This document shows, one piece after another, positions 8,913 to 17,296 of a stretch of DNA of 64,000 nucleotides (position 1 is the stretch's first letter; each line of letters opens with the position of its first letter). A model generated the notes under the pieces. That model had not been told where the DNA came from. It did not search any database and saw only the letters and a list, made by a program, of their open reading frames with translations. This stretch comes from Xanthomonas sp. F10. GTDB lineage: Bacteria; Pseudomonadota; Gammaproteobacteria; Xanthomonadales; Xanthomonadaceae. Location: assembly GCF_014206815.1 (NCBI RefSeq), contig NZ_JACHNP010000002.1, positions 434,001 through 498,000 on the forward strand, read 5' to 3'. The position numbers and the translations under genes are program-made.

Positions 8913-9911
8913 TCAATTGAATGCCGACAGCGCCTGGGTCAGCTGCCCGTTGTTGTTGACCGCTCCCATCGTGTAGCCCTGCCAGCCTGGGTAGGCGTCG
9001 GGTTCCCAATAGAACACGCCCAGGCCGCGGCTGCCGAGCGCGCGGCTCCTGGTGAGCAGATCGGCCAGCATCGCGCGGGTGGTGGCGGCCTGCTGCCAGT
9101 CCATGCCGACCTCGCTGACGATCACGTCCGAGCCGTAGCGCGCCACCATGTCCTGCATGTTGCTGGCGATCTGCGTGTTGGCGCTCTGCCAGGCGTTGGG
9201 GGACGGGTAGTGCGACATGCCGACCACGTCCCACTTGCCGCCGGCCGACTTGAGGCCGTCGAAGAACCAGCGGAAAGTCGCATTGTCGTAGCCGTTGGCC
9301 AGGTGCACGACCACCTTGGCGTTGGGGTAGACCGACTTGCTGGCGTTGTAGCCGCTGTTGATCAGCTGCGCGAGGTTGCCGAAGTTGGGCGTCTTGCCGT
9401 CCGGCCACAGCATGCCGCTGTTGATCTCGTTGCCCACCTGCACCCAGCTCACGTCGATGCCGTTGGACTTGAGGTAGGACAGGATGCCGTTGGTGTGCGC
9501 GTACACGTCCTTCACCAGGGTGGCGAAGTCATGGTTGCTCCAGGCCGCCGGCTTGGTCTGCTTGCCGGGATCGGCCCAGCTGTCGCTGTAGTGGAAGTCG
9601 ATCATGATGCGCATGCCCTGCGCCTTGGCGCGCTTGGCCATGTTCAGCGTGTCGGCGCCGTCGTTCCAGCCGCCCTGCGGATTGACCCACACGCGCAACC
9701 GGATCGCGTTGACCCCGGTGCCCTTGAGCAGCGAGAAGAAGTCGGTGGTGGCACCGGAGGCGTTGCGGAACACGCGCCCGCTGCTTTCCTGCTGGTCGAT
9801 CCAACTGACATCGGCGCCTTTGGCGAAGGTCTGCGCCATGGCCGGCGCACACAGGCAGGCAAGCAACAACACCAGCAGCCAGGCGGACACGCGCTTGCTC
9901 GATCGGTTCAT
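8913..9911 (-). CDS. Secreted GH53 arabinogalactan endo-beta-1,4-galactanase
   Basis: A 332-residue secreted glycoside hydrolase that cuts the beta-1,4-galactan side chains of pectin (rhamnogalacturonan I). Signal peptide residues 1-26 (ends AMA-Q). The GH53 TIM barrel shows KGADVSWIDQQE near the start, RLRVWVNPQGGWNDG, IDFHYSDSWADPGKQ, the acid/base glutamate Glu162 in VQVGNEINSGMLWP, and the nucleophile Glu267 in VSEVGMDWQ, ending with the FYWEPDAYPGW block. Length matches single-domain GH53 enzymes; no carbohydrate-binding module. Together with the expansin at 30.3 kb it points to growth on plant tissue. Confidence 0.95.
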   Translation of the reverse strand: MNRSSKRVSAWLLVLLLACLCAPAMAQTFAKGADVSWIDQQESSGRVFRNASGATTDFFSLLKGTGVNAIRLRVWVNPQGGWNDGADTLNMAKRAKAQGMRIMIDFHYSDSWADPGKQTKPAAWSNHDFATLVKDVYAHTNGILSYLKSNGIDVSWVQVGNEINSGMLWPDGKTPNFGNLAQLINSGYNASKSVYPNAKVVVHLANGYDNATFRWFFDGLKSAGGKWDVVGMSHYPSPNAWQSANTQIASNMQDMVARYGSDVIVSEVGMDWQQAATTRAMLADLLTRSRALGSRGLGVFYWEPDAYPGWQGYTMGAVNNNGQLTQALSAFN

Positions 9912-10116
9912 GCGATTCTCGCAGTGATGGAAGGAGGGAAGGAGGGGTGTCGCGCGGCCCCGAACGGCGGCCGGCAGGACTGCCGGGCTGTCCCCTTGGC
10001 CGCGGCGCGCACGAGGCTAGCGCGATCGCCTTGGCGACGCGCGCTGCACTGCAGCGGCGCTGGCACGCGTCGGGACGCGCTGTCTGGATGGCCGATGAAT
10101 CTGCGCGGTGCGTCAC

Positions 10117-10144
10117 TTGACGCGATGCGGCATCGGCGTAGCAT
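10117..10144 (+). promoter_or_regulatory. Candidate sigma-70 promoter of the nadM-nadV cluster
   Basis: TTGACG (10117-10122) and TAGCAT (10139-10144) are separated by 16 bp, 56 bp before the chosen nadM start. Five of six and four of six bases match the consensus. A perfect CGCTGCA-C-TGCAGCG inverted repeat at 10042-10056 lies upstream and might be an operator. Confidence 0.45.
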
Positions 10145-10200
10145 TTCGCCCACGCCAAGGGACAGACCCGCGGCGATCCACCCAACCGTGAGGGATGCTC

Positions 10201-11250
10201 ATGGAGTTCGACTATCTGGTGTTCATCGGGCGCTTCGAGCCCTTCCACAACGGCCATGCCGCCGTTGCCCGCCACGCCCTGGCGCGTGGCCAGAAACTCA
10301 TCTTCCTGATCGGCTCGGCCGAGACGCCTCGTACCATCCGCAATCCCTGGACCGTTGCCGAGCGCAGCGTGATGATCCAGGCCGCGCTCGAGGGTGCTGG
10401 CGAACGCCTGATCCTGCGACCGCTGCGCGACCACCTGTACAACGAAAGCCAATGGATCGCCGCGGTGCAGTCCACGGTGGCCGAGGCGGTGCGCAGCGAC
10501 GGCGGCAGCGCCGAGGCGCGGATCGGCCTGATCGGCATGGACAAGGACGCCAGCAGCTATTACCTGCGCGAATTCCCGCAGTGGCCGCTGGTCGACGTGC
10601 AGCACACCGAAACGCTGTCGGCGACCGAGCTGCGCCGTTACCTGTTCGAGGCCGGCAGCATCGATTTCCACGGCGCGCTGCTGATGCTGCGCGGCAACGT
10701 GCCGGCGCCGGTCTTCGACATGCTCGAGGCGTTCCGCAAGAACTCGCCGTCGTATGCCGAACTGCTCGCCGAATACCAGTTCATCGAGCAGTACCGCGCG
10801 GCCTGGAAGGAGGCGCCGTATCCGCCGACCTTCGTCACCGCCGACGCGGTGGTGGTGCATTCCGGACACGTGCTGCTGGTGCGCCGCCGCGCGGCGCCGG
10901 GCAAGGGCCTGTGGGCGCTGCCGGGCGGCTTCGTCGGCCAGCACGAGAGCATCCTCGACGCCTGCCTGCGCGAGCTGCGCGAGGAGACCCGGCTGAAGAT
11001 CCCGGTGCCGGTGCTCAAGGGTTCGCTGAAGAACCGTCACGTGTTCGACCACCCCGAGCGCAGCCTGCGCGGGCGCACCATCACCCATGCCTTCCACTTC
11101 GAGTTCGTGTTCGGCGAACTGCCCGAGGTGCGCGGCGGCGACGACGCCGACAAGGCGCGCTGGGTGCCGGTCAGCGAAGTGCTGGGCATGGGCCCGAAAC
11201 TGTTCGAAGACCACCTGCACCTGCTCGAATTCTTCCTGGGCCGCGGTTGA
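10201..11250 (+). CDS. nadM: Bifunctional NMN adenylyltransferase / Nudix hydrolase (NadM-Nudix)
   Basis: A two-domain cytosolic enzyme of 349 residues. The N-terminal nucleotidyltransferase (1-180) joins NMN and ATP to form NAD; it carries FIGRFEPFHNGH with the HXGH motif (residues 16-19) and the ATELRR segment near 141. The C-terminal Nudix domain (210-345) has GX5EX7REUXEE in GGFVGQHESILDACLRELREET (about 242-263, Arg where the family glycine usually is), expected to hydrolyse ADP-ribose. ATG 10201 is chosen because AGGG lies at a usable distance; the ATG at 10195 would touch it. nadV follows after 60 bp, so the pair makes NAD from nicotinamide. Confidence 0.93.
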   Translation: MEFDYLVFIGRFEPFHNGHAAVARHALARGQKLIFLIGSAETPRTIRNPWTVAERSVMIQAALEGAGERLILRPLRDHLYNESQWIAAVQSTVAEAVRSDGGSAEARIGLIGMDKDASSYYLREFPQWPLVDVQHTETLSATELRRYLFEAGSIDFHGALLMLRGNVPAPVFDMLEAFRKNSPSYAELLAEYQFIEQYRAAWKEAPYPPTFVTADAVVVHSGHVLLVRRRAAPGKGLWALPGGFVGQHESILDACLRELREETRLKIPVPVLKGSLKNRHVFDHPERSLRGRTITHAFHFEFVFGELPEVRGGDDADKARWVPVSEVLGMGPKLFEDHLHLLEFFLGRG

Positions 11251-11310
11251 CGCGGCCTCCCGGCTGGCGGACAGACCGCCGGCTTTCCCCGACGCGAAGG
11301 AGCTTCCGTC

Positions 11311-12735
11311 ATGCAATGCCTGAACAACCTGCTGCTCAACACCGATAGCTACAAGGCCAGCCACTGGCTGCAGTACCCGCCCGGCACCGACGCCACGTTC
11401 TTCTATGTGGAATCGCGCGGCGGCGTCTACGACCGCACCGTGTTCTTCGGCCTGCAGTCGATCCTCAAGGAGGCGCTGGGCCGCCCCGTCACCCATGCCG
11501 ACATCGACGAGGCGCGCGATCTGTTCGCCGCGCACGGCGAGCCGTTCAACGAGGCCGGCTGGCGCGACATCGTCGACCGCCTCGGCGGCCAGTTGCCGAT
11601 CCGTATCCGCGCCGTGCCCGAGGGCAGCGTGGTGCCGACCCACAACGCGCTGATGACCATCGAGTCCACCGACGCGCAGGCCTACTGGGTGCCGTCGTAC
11701 CTGGAGACGCTGCTGCTGCGCATCTGGTACCCTGTGACGGTGGCCACGGTGAGCTGGCATGCCAAGCAGACCCTGCGCCAGTTCCTGGAGCGCACCAGCG
11801 ACGATCCGGACGGGCAGTTGCCGTTCAAGCTGCACGACTTCGGCGCGCGCGGCGTGTCCAGCCTGGAATCGGCCGCGATCGGCGGCGCGGCGCACCTGGT
11901 CAACTTCCTCGGCACCGACACCGTGTCCGGACTGTTGCTGGCGCGCGCGCACTACCACGAGCCGATGGCCGGCTATTCCATCCCCGCCGCCGAGCACAGC
12001 ACCATCACCAGCTGGGGCCGCGAACGCGAGGTCGACGCGTACCGCAATATGCTCAAGCAGTTCGGCAAGCCCGGCGGCGTGGTCGCGGTGGTGTCGGACA
12101 GCTACGACATCTTCCACGCGATCCGCGAGCACTGGGGCACCACGCTGCGCGAGGAGGTGATCGCCTCCGGCGCCACCGTGGTGATCCGCCCCGACTCCGG
12201 CGATCCGGTAGCGGTGGTGCACCAGTGCCTGGAACTGCTCGACGAGGCCTTCGGCCACAGCGTCAACGGCAAGGGCTACAAGGTGCTCAACCACGTGCGG
12301 GTGATCCAGGGCGACGGAGTCAACCCGACCAGCATCCGCGCGATCCTGGAGCGCATCACCAGCGCCGGCTACGCCACCGACAACCTGGCCTTCGGCATGG
12401 GCGGCGCCTTGCTGCAGCGGCTCGACCGCGACACCCAGAAGTTCGCGTTGAAGTGCTCGGCCGCGCGCGTCGACGGCCGCTGGATCGATGTCTACAAGGA
12501 TCCGGTCACCGACAAGGGCAAGCTCAGCAAGCGCGGCCGCATGCGCCTGCTGCGGCACCGCGAGTACGGCAGCTATCGCACCGAGCCGGTGCCGCCAGAC
12601 GCGGTGTCGGCCGAAGCGGTCGCCGGCCCGGCCGGCTACGACGATGCGATGGTCACCGTGTGGGAGAACGGCCGCCTGCTGCACGACTGGACCTTCGCCG
12701 AGGTACGCGAGCGCGCGAACGCCGCGCGCCTGTAG
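11311..12735 (+). CDS. nadV: Nicotinamide phosphoribosyltransferase NadV
   Basis: A 474-residue NAMPT-family enzyme that makes NMN from nicotinamide and PRPP, bypassing nicotinamidase. Landmarks are NTDSYKASHW at the N terminus, the HDFGARG active-site segment (175-181), the histidine of PAAEHST (His229, equivalent to the phosphohistidine of human NAMPT) and RPDSGDP (293-299) for the phosphoribosyl moiety. Start preceded by GAAGGAG. The 60-bp gap after nadM contains a GC hairpin (about 11264-11283), which could adjust relative expression. The next gene starts only 9 bp after the stop. NadV is patchily distributed and often horizontally moved, including in phages. Confidence 0.95.
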   Translation: MQCLNNLLLNTDSYKASHWLQYPPGTDATFFYVESRGGVYDRTVFFGLQSILKEALGRPVTHADIDEARDLFAAHGEPFNEAGWRDIVDRLGGQLPIRIRAVPEGSVVPTHNALMTIESTDAQAYWVPSYLETLLLRIWYPVTVATVSWHAKQTLRQFLERTSDDPDGQLPFKLHDFGARGVSSLESAAIGGAAHLVNFLGTDTVSGLLLARAHYHEPMAGYSIPAAEHSTITSWGREREVDAYRNMLKQFGKPGGVVAVVSDSYDIFHAIREHWGTTLREEVIASGATVVIRPDSGDPVAVVHQCLELLDEAFGHSVNGKGYKVLNHVRVIQGDGVNPTSIRAILERITSAGYATDNLAFGMGGALLQRLDRDTQKFALKCSAARVDGRWIDVYKDPVTDKGKLSKRGRMRLLRHREYGSYRTEPVPPDAVSAEAVAGPAGYDDAMVTVWENGRLLHDWTFAEVRERANAARL

Positions 12736-12744
12736 GAGGCGGCC

Positions 12745-13851
12745 ATGCACGCCTCCCTGCCGAGTGCGCCGCCGTTGAGCGGCGGCTCGCCGCTGTTCGC
12801 CGCGCTGCGCGCCAGCACACCGCATCTGGAATGGCGGGTGCCGGCCGCGACGGATGCGTCGCGCTGGCGCCAGCAGCGCATCGGCGCGCGCGACTACCGC
12901 GTCGCGCAGCCAGTGACCTTCACTCCCTACGCATCGGTGCGGCCGTGTTCGGCGCGCTGCCGCTTCTGCTCGGAAACCCTGCGGCCGCAGAGCGGCGGCA
13001 CCGCCGCGGCCAGCCTGCGGCCGCCGCCGGACTACTTCGCGCAACTGCGCCAGGCGCTGGCGCAACTGCACGGGTTGCCGCTGTCGCATTCGCTGTCGGG
13101 GCTGGAGATGACCGACGACGAAGCCTGGTTCGTGGAACTGCTGCAGACCCTGGGCGCGGCCGAGCGCGACGGCCTGTTGGTCGAACAGCGGGTGCTGTAC
13201 AGCAACGGCGCCGGTTTTGCCCGCGGCCACGGCGATGCGCTGTTGCAGGCCTTGCAGCGCTTCGACCTGTCGTGGATCGAACTGTCGCGGCATCATCCGC
13301 AACAGGCGCGCAACGACGCGATCATGCGTTTCCGCCCTGGCGAGGCGATCGCCGATGCGGGCGTCTTCGTCGCCACCGCCCAGCGCATCGCCGAAGCGCT
13401 GCCGCTGCGCCTGGTGTGCATCCTGCAGCACGGCGGCATCGCCGACGCCGACGGCGTCGCCGCCTACCTGGACTGGGCGCGCGCCTGCGGGGCGCGCACG
13501 GTGATCTTCCGCGAGTTTTCCCGACTCGGCGACGGCTACCGCGACGGCGGCACCGCGCGCTATCTGGCGCAGGCGCGGGTCGCGGTCGAGCAGGTGCTCG
13601 GCGCCTGCATGGCGGCGCCGTGGTGGCGCGCGCTGCAGCCGCTGCAGATCACCGAGGGCTACTACTTCTGGAATGTGCGCCTGGCGACCGCCGACGGCAT
13701 GGAGGTGGTGTTCGAGACCTCCGACTACGGCGCGATGCATGCGCGCCACGACAGCGGCGACATCTACAAGCTGGTGTTCTTCGCCGATGGGCGGCTGTGC
13801 GCCGGCTGGCAGCCGGACCGCGATCTGCTGTGGCGGGCGCCGCATGGATAG
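12745..13851 (+). CDS. Radical SAM protein in the nadM-nadV cluster, function unknown
   Basis: A 368-residue protein with a canonical CX3CX2C 4Fe-4S motif, Cys68-Cys72-Cys75 (RPCSARCRFCSET), at the start of a partial TIM barrel; LSGLEMTDDE, RVLYSNGAG, WIELSRHHPQQARNDAIMRF and LVCILQHGG look like the SAM-binding strands of MoaA/PqqE-type enzymes. No SPASM cysteines follow. The C-terminal 70 residues (EGYYFWNVRLATADGMEVVFETSDYG...) look like a beta-rich add-on. A strong TAGGAGGCGGCC precedes the ATG, 9 bp after nadV; the 3' end overlaps the methyltransferase gene by 8 bp. It therefore belongs to the same translation unit, but I cannot name its reaction. Confidence 0.75.
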   Translation: MHASLPSAPPLSGGSPLFAALRASTPHLEWRVPAATDASRWRQQRIGARDYRVAQPVTFTPYASVRPCSARCRFCSETLRPQSGGTAAASLRPPPDYFAQLRQALAQLHGLPLSHSLSGLEMTDDEAWFVELLQTLGAAERDGLLVEQRVLYSNGAGFARGHGDALLQALQRFDLSWIELSRHHPQQARNDAIMRFRPGEAIADAGVFVATAQRIAEALPLRLVCILQHGGIADADGVAAYLDWARACGARTVIFREFSRLGDGYRDGGTARYLAQARVAVEQVLGACMAAPWWRALQPLQITEGYYFWNVRLATADGMEVVFETSDYGAMHARHDSGDIYKLVFFADGRLCAGWQPDRDLLWRAPHG

Positions 13852-14893
13852 CCGCAGCTGGTGGACGCCGTCGCCGGATCCGCCGGAACATCGGCTACCG
13901 GAGGATCTGCGCCAGCGCGATCCGCTGGGCGCACGCGACTGCGGCTGGGTCGGGCAGATGCGGCCGTTCGTGCGCCACTTCAGCGCGCGCGGCGCGCGCG
14001 TGCTGGATCCGTTCTGCGGCTTCGGCAGCACCTTGCTCGCCGCCGAGCTGGAAGGTCGCCACGGCATCGGCCTGGAGATCGACCCGGCGCGCGCGCGGCT
14101 GGCGCGCGAACGGCTGCAGCGGCTCGGCCTGCAGGCCGAGGTGCTGGACGGCGGCTTGCCCCAGTGCATGACGGCCGCGCCGGTGGACCTGTGCCTGACC
14201 AACGTGCCGTACTTCGGCTGCGCCTGGCCGGCCGCGGCGGCACCCGGCCAGCTCTACGCCAGCGCCGACTACGCCGCCTACCTGCATGGCCTGCGTGCAG
14301 TGTTCCATGGCGTGCGCCGTGTCCTGCGCGAAGACGGCTTCTGCATCGCGATGGTGGAGAACGTGCAGCTCGGCGACGCCACCGTGCCGCAGGCCTGGGA
14401 CCTGGCCCGGATCCTCGGCAGCCTGTTCGCGCCCCGTCCTGAGCGCGTGCTGTGCTACCCGCGCGAGACGGCGCAGCCGCTGGCGCCCGGCGACACCCGC
14501 AACGACCGCAGCCACGAGTACGCGCTGATCTTCCAGCACCGGCGCCAGCCCATCGACCTGCCCGGCACGGCGCAGTTGCTGGCGGCCCTGCGTGCCGACG
14601 GCTTCGCCTTTGCGCTGTACGGCAGCTATCCGCACTGGCTGGACGATCCGGCGGCGGCACCGCGCCCGCCCGGCGACGTCGACCTGCTGCTGCCGCGCGA
14701 CCTGGACGGGCTGCTGCGGCTGCTCGAATGGCTGCGCGCGCGTGGCTTCCTGCTGAGCCTGTGGGGCGAGCCGCTGGCGGCGCCGCCGACCCTGGAACTG
14801 CTCGATGCCCATCATTACCTGCGCGCCGAACGCCGCGCCCACGACGGCGGCCTGCTGCGCGTGGACCTGGCGCTGGAACCCGCCGCCGCCTGA
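13844..14893 (+). CDS. Methyltransferase fused to nucleotidyltransferase-like domain
   Basis: A 349-residue two-part protein. Residues 40-232 form a Rossmann methyltransferase: SAM motif VLDPFCGFGSTLLAAELEG (53-71), acidic GLEID (77-80), and catalytic-type LTNVPYF (118-124), where N-V-P-Y replaces the usual N/D-P-P-Y. This I-to-IV order and the DPFCG-GT-LLA pattern occur in DNA amino-methyltransferases and also in Trm11/RlmL-like RNA enzymes. Residues 243-346 resemble a minimal nucleotidyltransferase: FALYGSYPHW (Gly-Ser at 260-261), GDVDLLLP (Asp278, Asp280) and a third acid in LRVDLALE (Asp341). ATG 13844 overlaps the radical SAM stop. No restriction nuclease is adjacent. Substrate unknown. 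Confidence 0.7.
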   Translation: MDSRSWWTPSPDPPEHRLPEDLRQRDPLGARDCGWVGQMRPFVRHFSARGARVLDPFCGFGSTLLAAELEGRHGIGLEIDPARARLARERLQRLGLQAEVLDGGLPQCMTAAPVDLCLTNVPYFGCAWPAAAAPGQLYASADYAAYLHGLRAVFHGVRRVLREDGFCIAMVENVQLGDATVPQAWDLARILGSLFAPRPERVLCYPRETAQPLAPGDTRNDRSHEYALIFQHRRQPIDLPGTAQLLAALRADGFAFALYGSYPHWLDDPAAAPRPPGDVDLLLPRDLDGLLRLLEWLRARGFLLSLWGEPLAAPPTLELLDAHHYLRAERRAHDGGLLRVDLALEPAAA

Positions 14894-15017
14894 GTCGGCG
14901 CGGCCCACGCCGCGCACCTCGCTAACCGCGGGATGAGCGGCCGCGCCGGCGTCAAGGCCGCGCCGACGCGCTTGCGGCTATTCTTTGCCGCGGTTCCCTC
15001 TCTCCGGTCAACGGCCT

Positions 15018-15764
15018 ATGTCCGCTCCCTCCAAGGTTCTCGCCATTCCCGCGCTCGCGCTGATCGCGATCGGCCTGAGCGGCTGCTTCGCCCGCAAGCA
15101 GGACGGCCTGGTGAAAGAGACCTTCAATTCCGACAACACCTATTCGCGCAACTACCCGGTGCAGCCGGCGCAGGCCTGCGAATCGGCGCGCCGCGCCCTG
15201 CTGAGCCAGGGCTATGTGGTCTCCAAGGCCACCGCCGATGCGGTGGAAGGCACCAAGAACTTCCAGCCCAGCGACGAGTTGCACGAGCAGCTCGAGTTGC
15301 GGGTGTCCTGCGTGGCGCATGGGCAGGACGAATCCTGGGTGTTCGTCAGTGCGTTGCAGGACCGCTATGCGCTGAAGAAGAGCCCGACCTCGGCCAGCGT
15401 CGGCGTCGGCGTGCTCGGTTCGGTCTCGCTGCCGATCGGCAGCAGCGACGACTCGATGGTGCGCGTGGCCAGCAGCACGGTGCAGGACGGCGACTTCTAC
15501 AAGCGCTTCTTCCAGTTGATGAGCGAATACCTGCCCAAGAACAAGCCGGCACCGGAGCCGCCTACGCATCCGCCCGCCGCGGCGGCCGTGACCGCGCCGG
15601 CACCGACGCCGGCAGCGCCCGCACCTGCGCCGGCAGCGCCGCTGATGCCGACTCCGATGCCCACGGCGACGCCTGTGCCACCGCCGGCACCCGCGGCCAC
15701 CACCGCGACGCAGCCGCCTGCGACGATGGCGCCGCAGAGCGGCGAACCCGGCGGCGCCGACTGA
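15018..15764 (+). CDS. DUF2242-like lipoprotein with Pro/Ala-rich tail
   Basis: A 248-residue lipoprotein. The signal peptide ends in a lipobox LSGC, with the lipidated cysteine about residue 23, so it is anchored in the periplasmic face of a membrane, probably the outer one. The body (25-175) carries TFNSDNTYSRNYP, an ESARRALLSQGYVV segment and VSSTVQDGDFYKRFFQL, a pattern I associate with DUF2242 proteins; the last 70 residues are almost only Ala, Pro and Thr and should be disordered, perhaps reaching peptidoglycan. Start at 15018 gives the shortest proper signal peptide; an upstream ATG at 14985 is in frame. Molecular role unknown. Confidence 0.75.
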   Translation: MSAPSKVLAIPALALIAIGLSGCFARKQDGLVKETFNSDNTYSRNYPVQPAQACESARRALLSQGYVVSKATADAVEGTKNFQPSDELHEQLELRVSCVAHGQDESWVFVSALQDRYALKKSPTSASVGVGVLGSVSLPIGSSDDSMVRVASSTVQDGDFYKRFFQLMSEYLPKNKPAPEPPTHPPAAAAVTAPAPTPAAPAPAPAAPLMPTPMPTATPVPPPAPAATTATQPPATMAPQSGEPGGAD

Positions 15765-15895
15765 TTCAGGCGCCGCTGCGGAAGCTGAATCCGCGCGATT
15801 TCGCTTCACGAACCATTCGCGAAGTCGGTGAGAAGGTGGCGCCCGTCGAGAGCGCGGTGCTTGTGCATCGGCTCCGCCACCCAGGAGCAATCAGC

Positions 15896-16264
15896 ATGAA
15901 CACTCTCAAGTCCGCCTTGTGTCTTTCCGTGCTCGCCATCGCCACCGCCGCCGCGCCGCTGGCCGAGGCGCAGCGCCACTACGGCCCCGAGGACAACGGC
16001 CGCCGCTTCAGCGACGGCACCCGCGTGCACTGCAAGAAGGTCGCGGTGCGCAAGAACAGCACCGACCCCGACCGCCTCGGCGGCACGCTGGCCGGAGCGG
16101 CGATCGGCGGCCTGCTCGGCAACCAGATCGGCAAGGGCGATGGCCGCAAGCTGGCCACGGTCGGCGGCGCGGTCGCCGGCGGCGCCACCGGCCGCTACAT
16201 CCAGGGCCAGCGCCAGCAGGCCAACGGTAACCGCGTGGTCGAGACCGTCTGCAAGCGCTATTGA
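15896..16264 (+). CDS. Glycine-zipper 2TM outer-membrane-type protein
   Basis: A 122-residue exported protein: signal peptide 1-25 (ends AEA-Q), a short charged segment with Cys46, then a glycine zipper GGTLAGAAIGGLLGNQIGKG followed by GGAVAGGATGRY (residues 62-101), the Rick_17kDa/SlyB-type membrane-inserting repeat, and a C-terminal segment with a second cysteine (Cys119), which may pair with Cys46. Unlike SlyB it has no lipobox. AGGAGCAATCAGC precedes the ATG. Such proteins sit in the envelope and are often stress induced; no specific function can be assigned. A terminator follows at 16324-16355. Confidence 0.85.
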   Translation: MNTLKSALCLSVLAIATAAAPLAEAQRHYGPEDNGRRFSDGTRVHCKKVAVRKNSTDPDRLGGTLAGAAIGGLLGNQIGKGDGRKLATVGGAVAGGATGRYIQGQRQQANGNRVVETVCKRY

Positions 16265-16323
16265 GTCGCACCAATATATCGCGTCGACCGGCGCCTGACG
16301 CCGGCGCGGCGACCTGATGCAAC

Positions 16324-16355
16324 ACGCCCCTGCGGAGTCTCCGCCGGGGCGTTTT
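16324..16355 (+). terminator. Rho-independent terminator after glycine-zipper gene
   Basis: ACGCCCC (16324-16330) pairs with GGGGCGT (16346-16352); an inner GCGG/CCGC extends the stem, and TTTT-CG-TTT follows. Confidence 0.9.
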
Positions 16356-16405
16356 CGTTTCGGTACTGATTGCGGCGCTGGGCGACGCGGCGCCTCCGCA
16401 GTGGC

Positions 16406-17296
16406 TCAGTCGGCGAGCACGGCGCGTAGCGCTGGGTCCAGTTGCGGGTAGCGGAATACATAGCCCTCGCGCTGTGCGCGCGTCGGCAGCACGCGCTGGC
16501 TGCCCAGCAACAGGTCGGCCATCTCGCCGAAGGCCAGGCGCAATGCCGCCGCCGGCATTGGCAGCAGTGCCGGACGATGCAGGGTGGCGGCGAGTTGCTG
16601 CGCGAACGCGGCATTGGTCACCGGCGCCGGCGCGGTGGCGTCGTAGGCGCCTTCGCCGCCGTGCTGCAGCAGCCACAGCAGCAGCCCGACCTGGTCGTCG
16701 CGGTGGATCCAGCTCATCCACTGGCGGCCATCGCCCATGCGCCCGCCCATCCCGAACCGGAACGGCAGCAGCATCCGCGCCAGTGCGCCGCCGTCGCGGC
16801 CCAGCACCACGCCGGTGCGGACCAGGCTGGTGCGCACGCCCAGGTCCTGCGCGCGCAGCGCCTCCGCTTCCCAGTCGCGGCACAGCTGTGCGGAAAAGTC
16901 GTCGCCGGGCGTGCTGGTTTCGTCCAAGACCTCGTCGCCGCGATCGCCGTAGTAGCCGATCGCCGAGCCGGAGATCAGGCAGCCCGGGCGCCGCGCGGCG
17001 TCGAGCCCACTCATCCAGTCGATCAGGGCGCGGGTGGTGCCGATGCGCGAGGTGCGGAAGCGGCGCTTGCGGGTAGCGCTCCAGCGGCCCTCGCCCAGCG
17101 GTTCGCCGGCGAGGTTGATCACCGCATCGGCCGGTCCGGCGCGCTGCAGGTCGTCCAGCGTCTGCACCGCCGGCAACAGGCGCGCTGCGCGTGCCGGGTC
17201 GCGGGTGAGCACGCTGACCTTGTACCCCGCGTCGAGCAGGGCAGCGCACAGCGCGCGGCCGATGAATCCGGTGCCTCCGGTAACGAGCACGTGCAT
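16406..17296 (-). CDS. TIGR01777-family SDR epimerase (YfcH-like)
   Basis: A 296-residue extended short-chain dehydrogenase. The N-terminal MHVLVTGGTGFIGRALC carries the TGGTGFIG nucleotide-binding loop; INLAGEPLGEGRW, the LISGSAIGYYGDRGDEVLDE active-site region with YXXXK replaced by the family's GYYG pattern, and WMSWIHRDD follow. A C-terminal DUF1731-type segment ends with YVFRYPQLDPALRAVL, typical of the family. These proteins bind NADP(H), but the substrate is not established; a role linked to cell division inhibition was proposed from homologues (SulA-like naming). Start at 17296 places the Rossmann strand at residue 1; an ATG 7 codons upstream is possible. Confidence 0.9.
   Translation of the reverse strand: MHVLVTGGTGFIGRALCAALLDAGYKVSVLTRDPARAARLLPAVQTLDDLQRAGPADAVINLAGEPLGEGRWSATRKRRFRTSRIGTTRALIDWMSGLDAARRPGCLISGSAIGYYGDRGDEVLDETSTPGDDFSAQLCRDWEAEALRAQDLGVRTSLVRTGVVLGRDGGALARMLLPFRFGMGGRMGDGRQWMSWIHRDDQVGLLLWLLQHGGEGAYDATAPAPVTNAAFAQQLAATLHRPALLPMPAAALRLAFGEMADLLLGSQRVLPTRAQREGYVFRYPQLDPALRAVLAD

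Noticed and set aside
12745-13851. Prokaryotic viperin
   Set aside because: The cysteine motif and size are compatible with a radical SAM enzyme, but the viperin N-terminal wording around the cysteines and a nucleotide kinase neighbour are absent.
9529-14202. 1557-codon open frame on the minus strand
   Set aside because: It is antisense to GH53 (partly same strand, other frame), nadM, nadV and the radical SAM gene, is extremely rich in Arg, Ala, Gly, Gln and His, and has no domain motif. It is a by-product of GC bias at third codon positions.
12745-14893. Classical restriction-modification system
   Set aside because: A methyltransferase-like domain is present but no restriction endonuclease or specificity subunit lies nearby, and the partner is a radical SAM protein.
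16324-16355. Bidirectional terminator shared with the SDR gene
   Set aside because: The plus-strand side has a T tract but the minus-strand side runs into TGTTGCATC, without a U tract.
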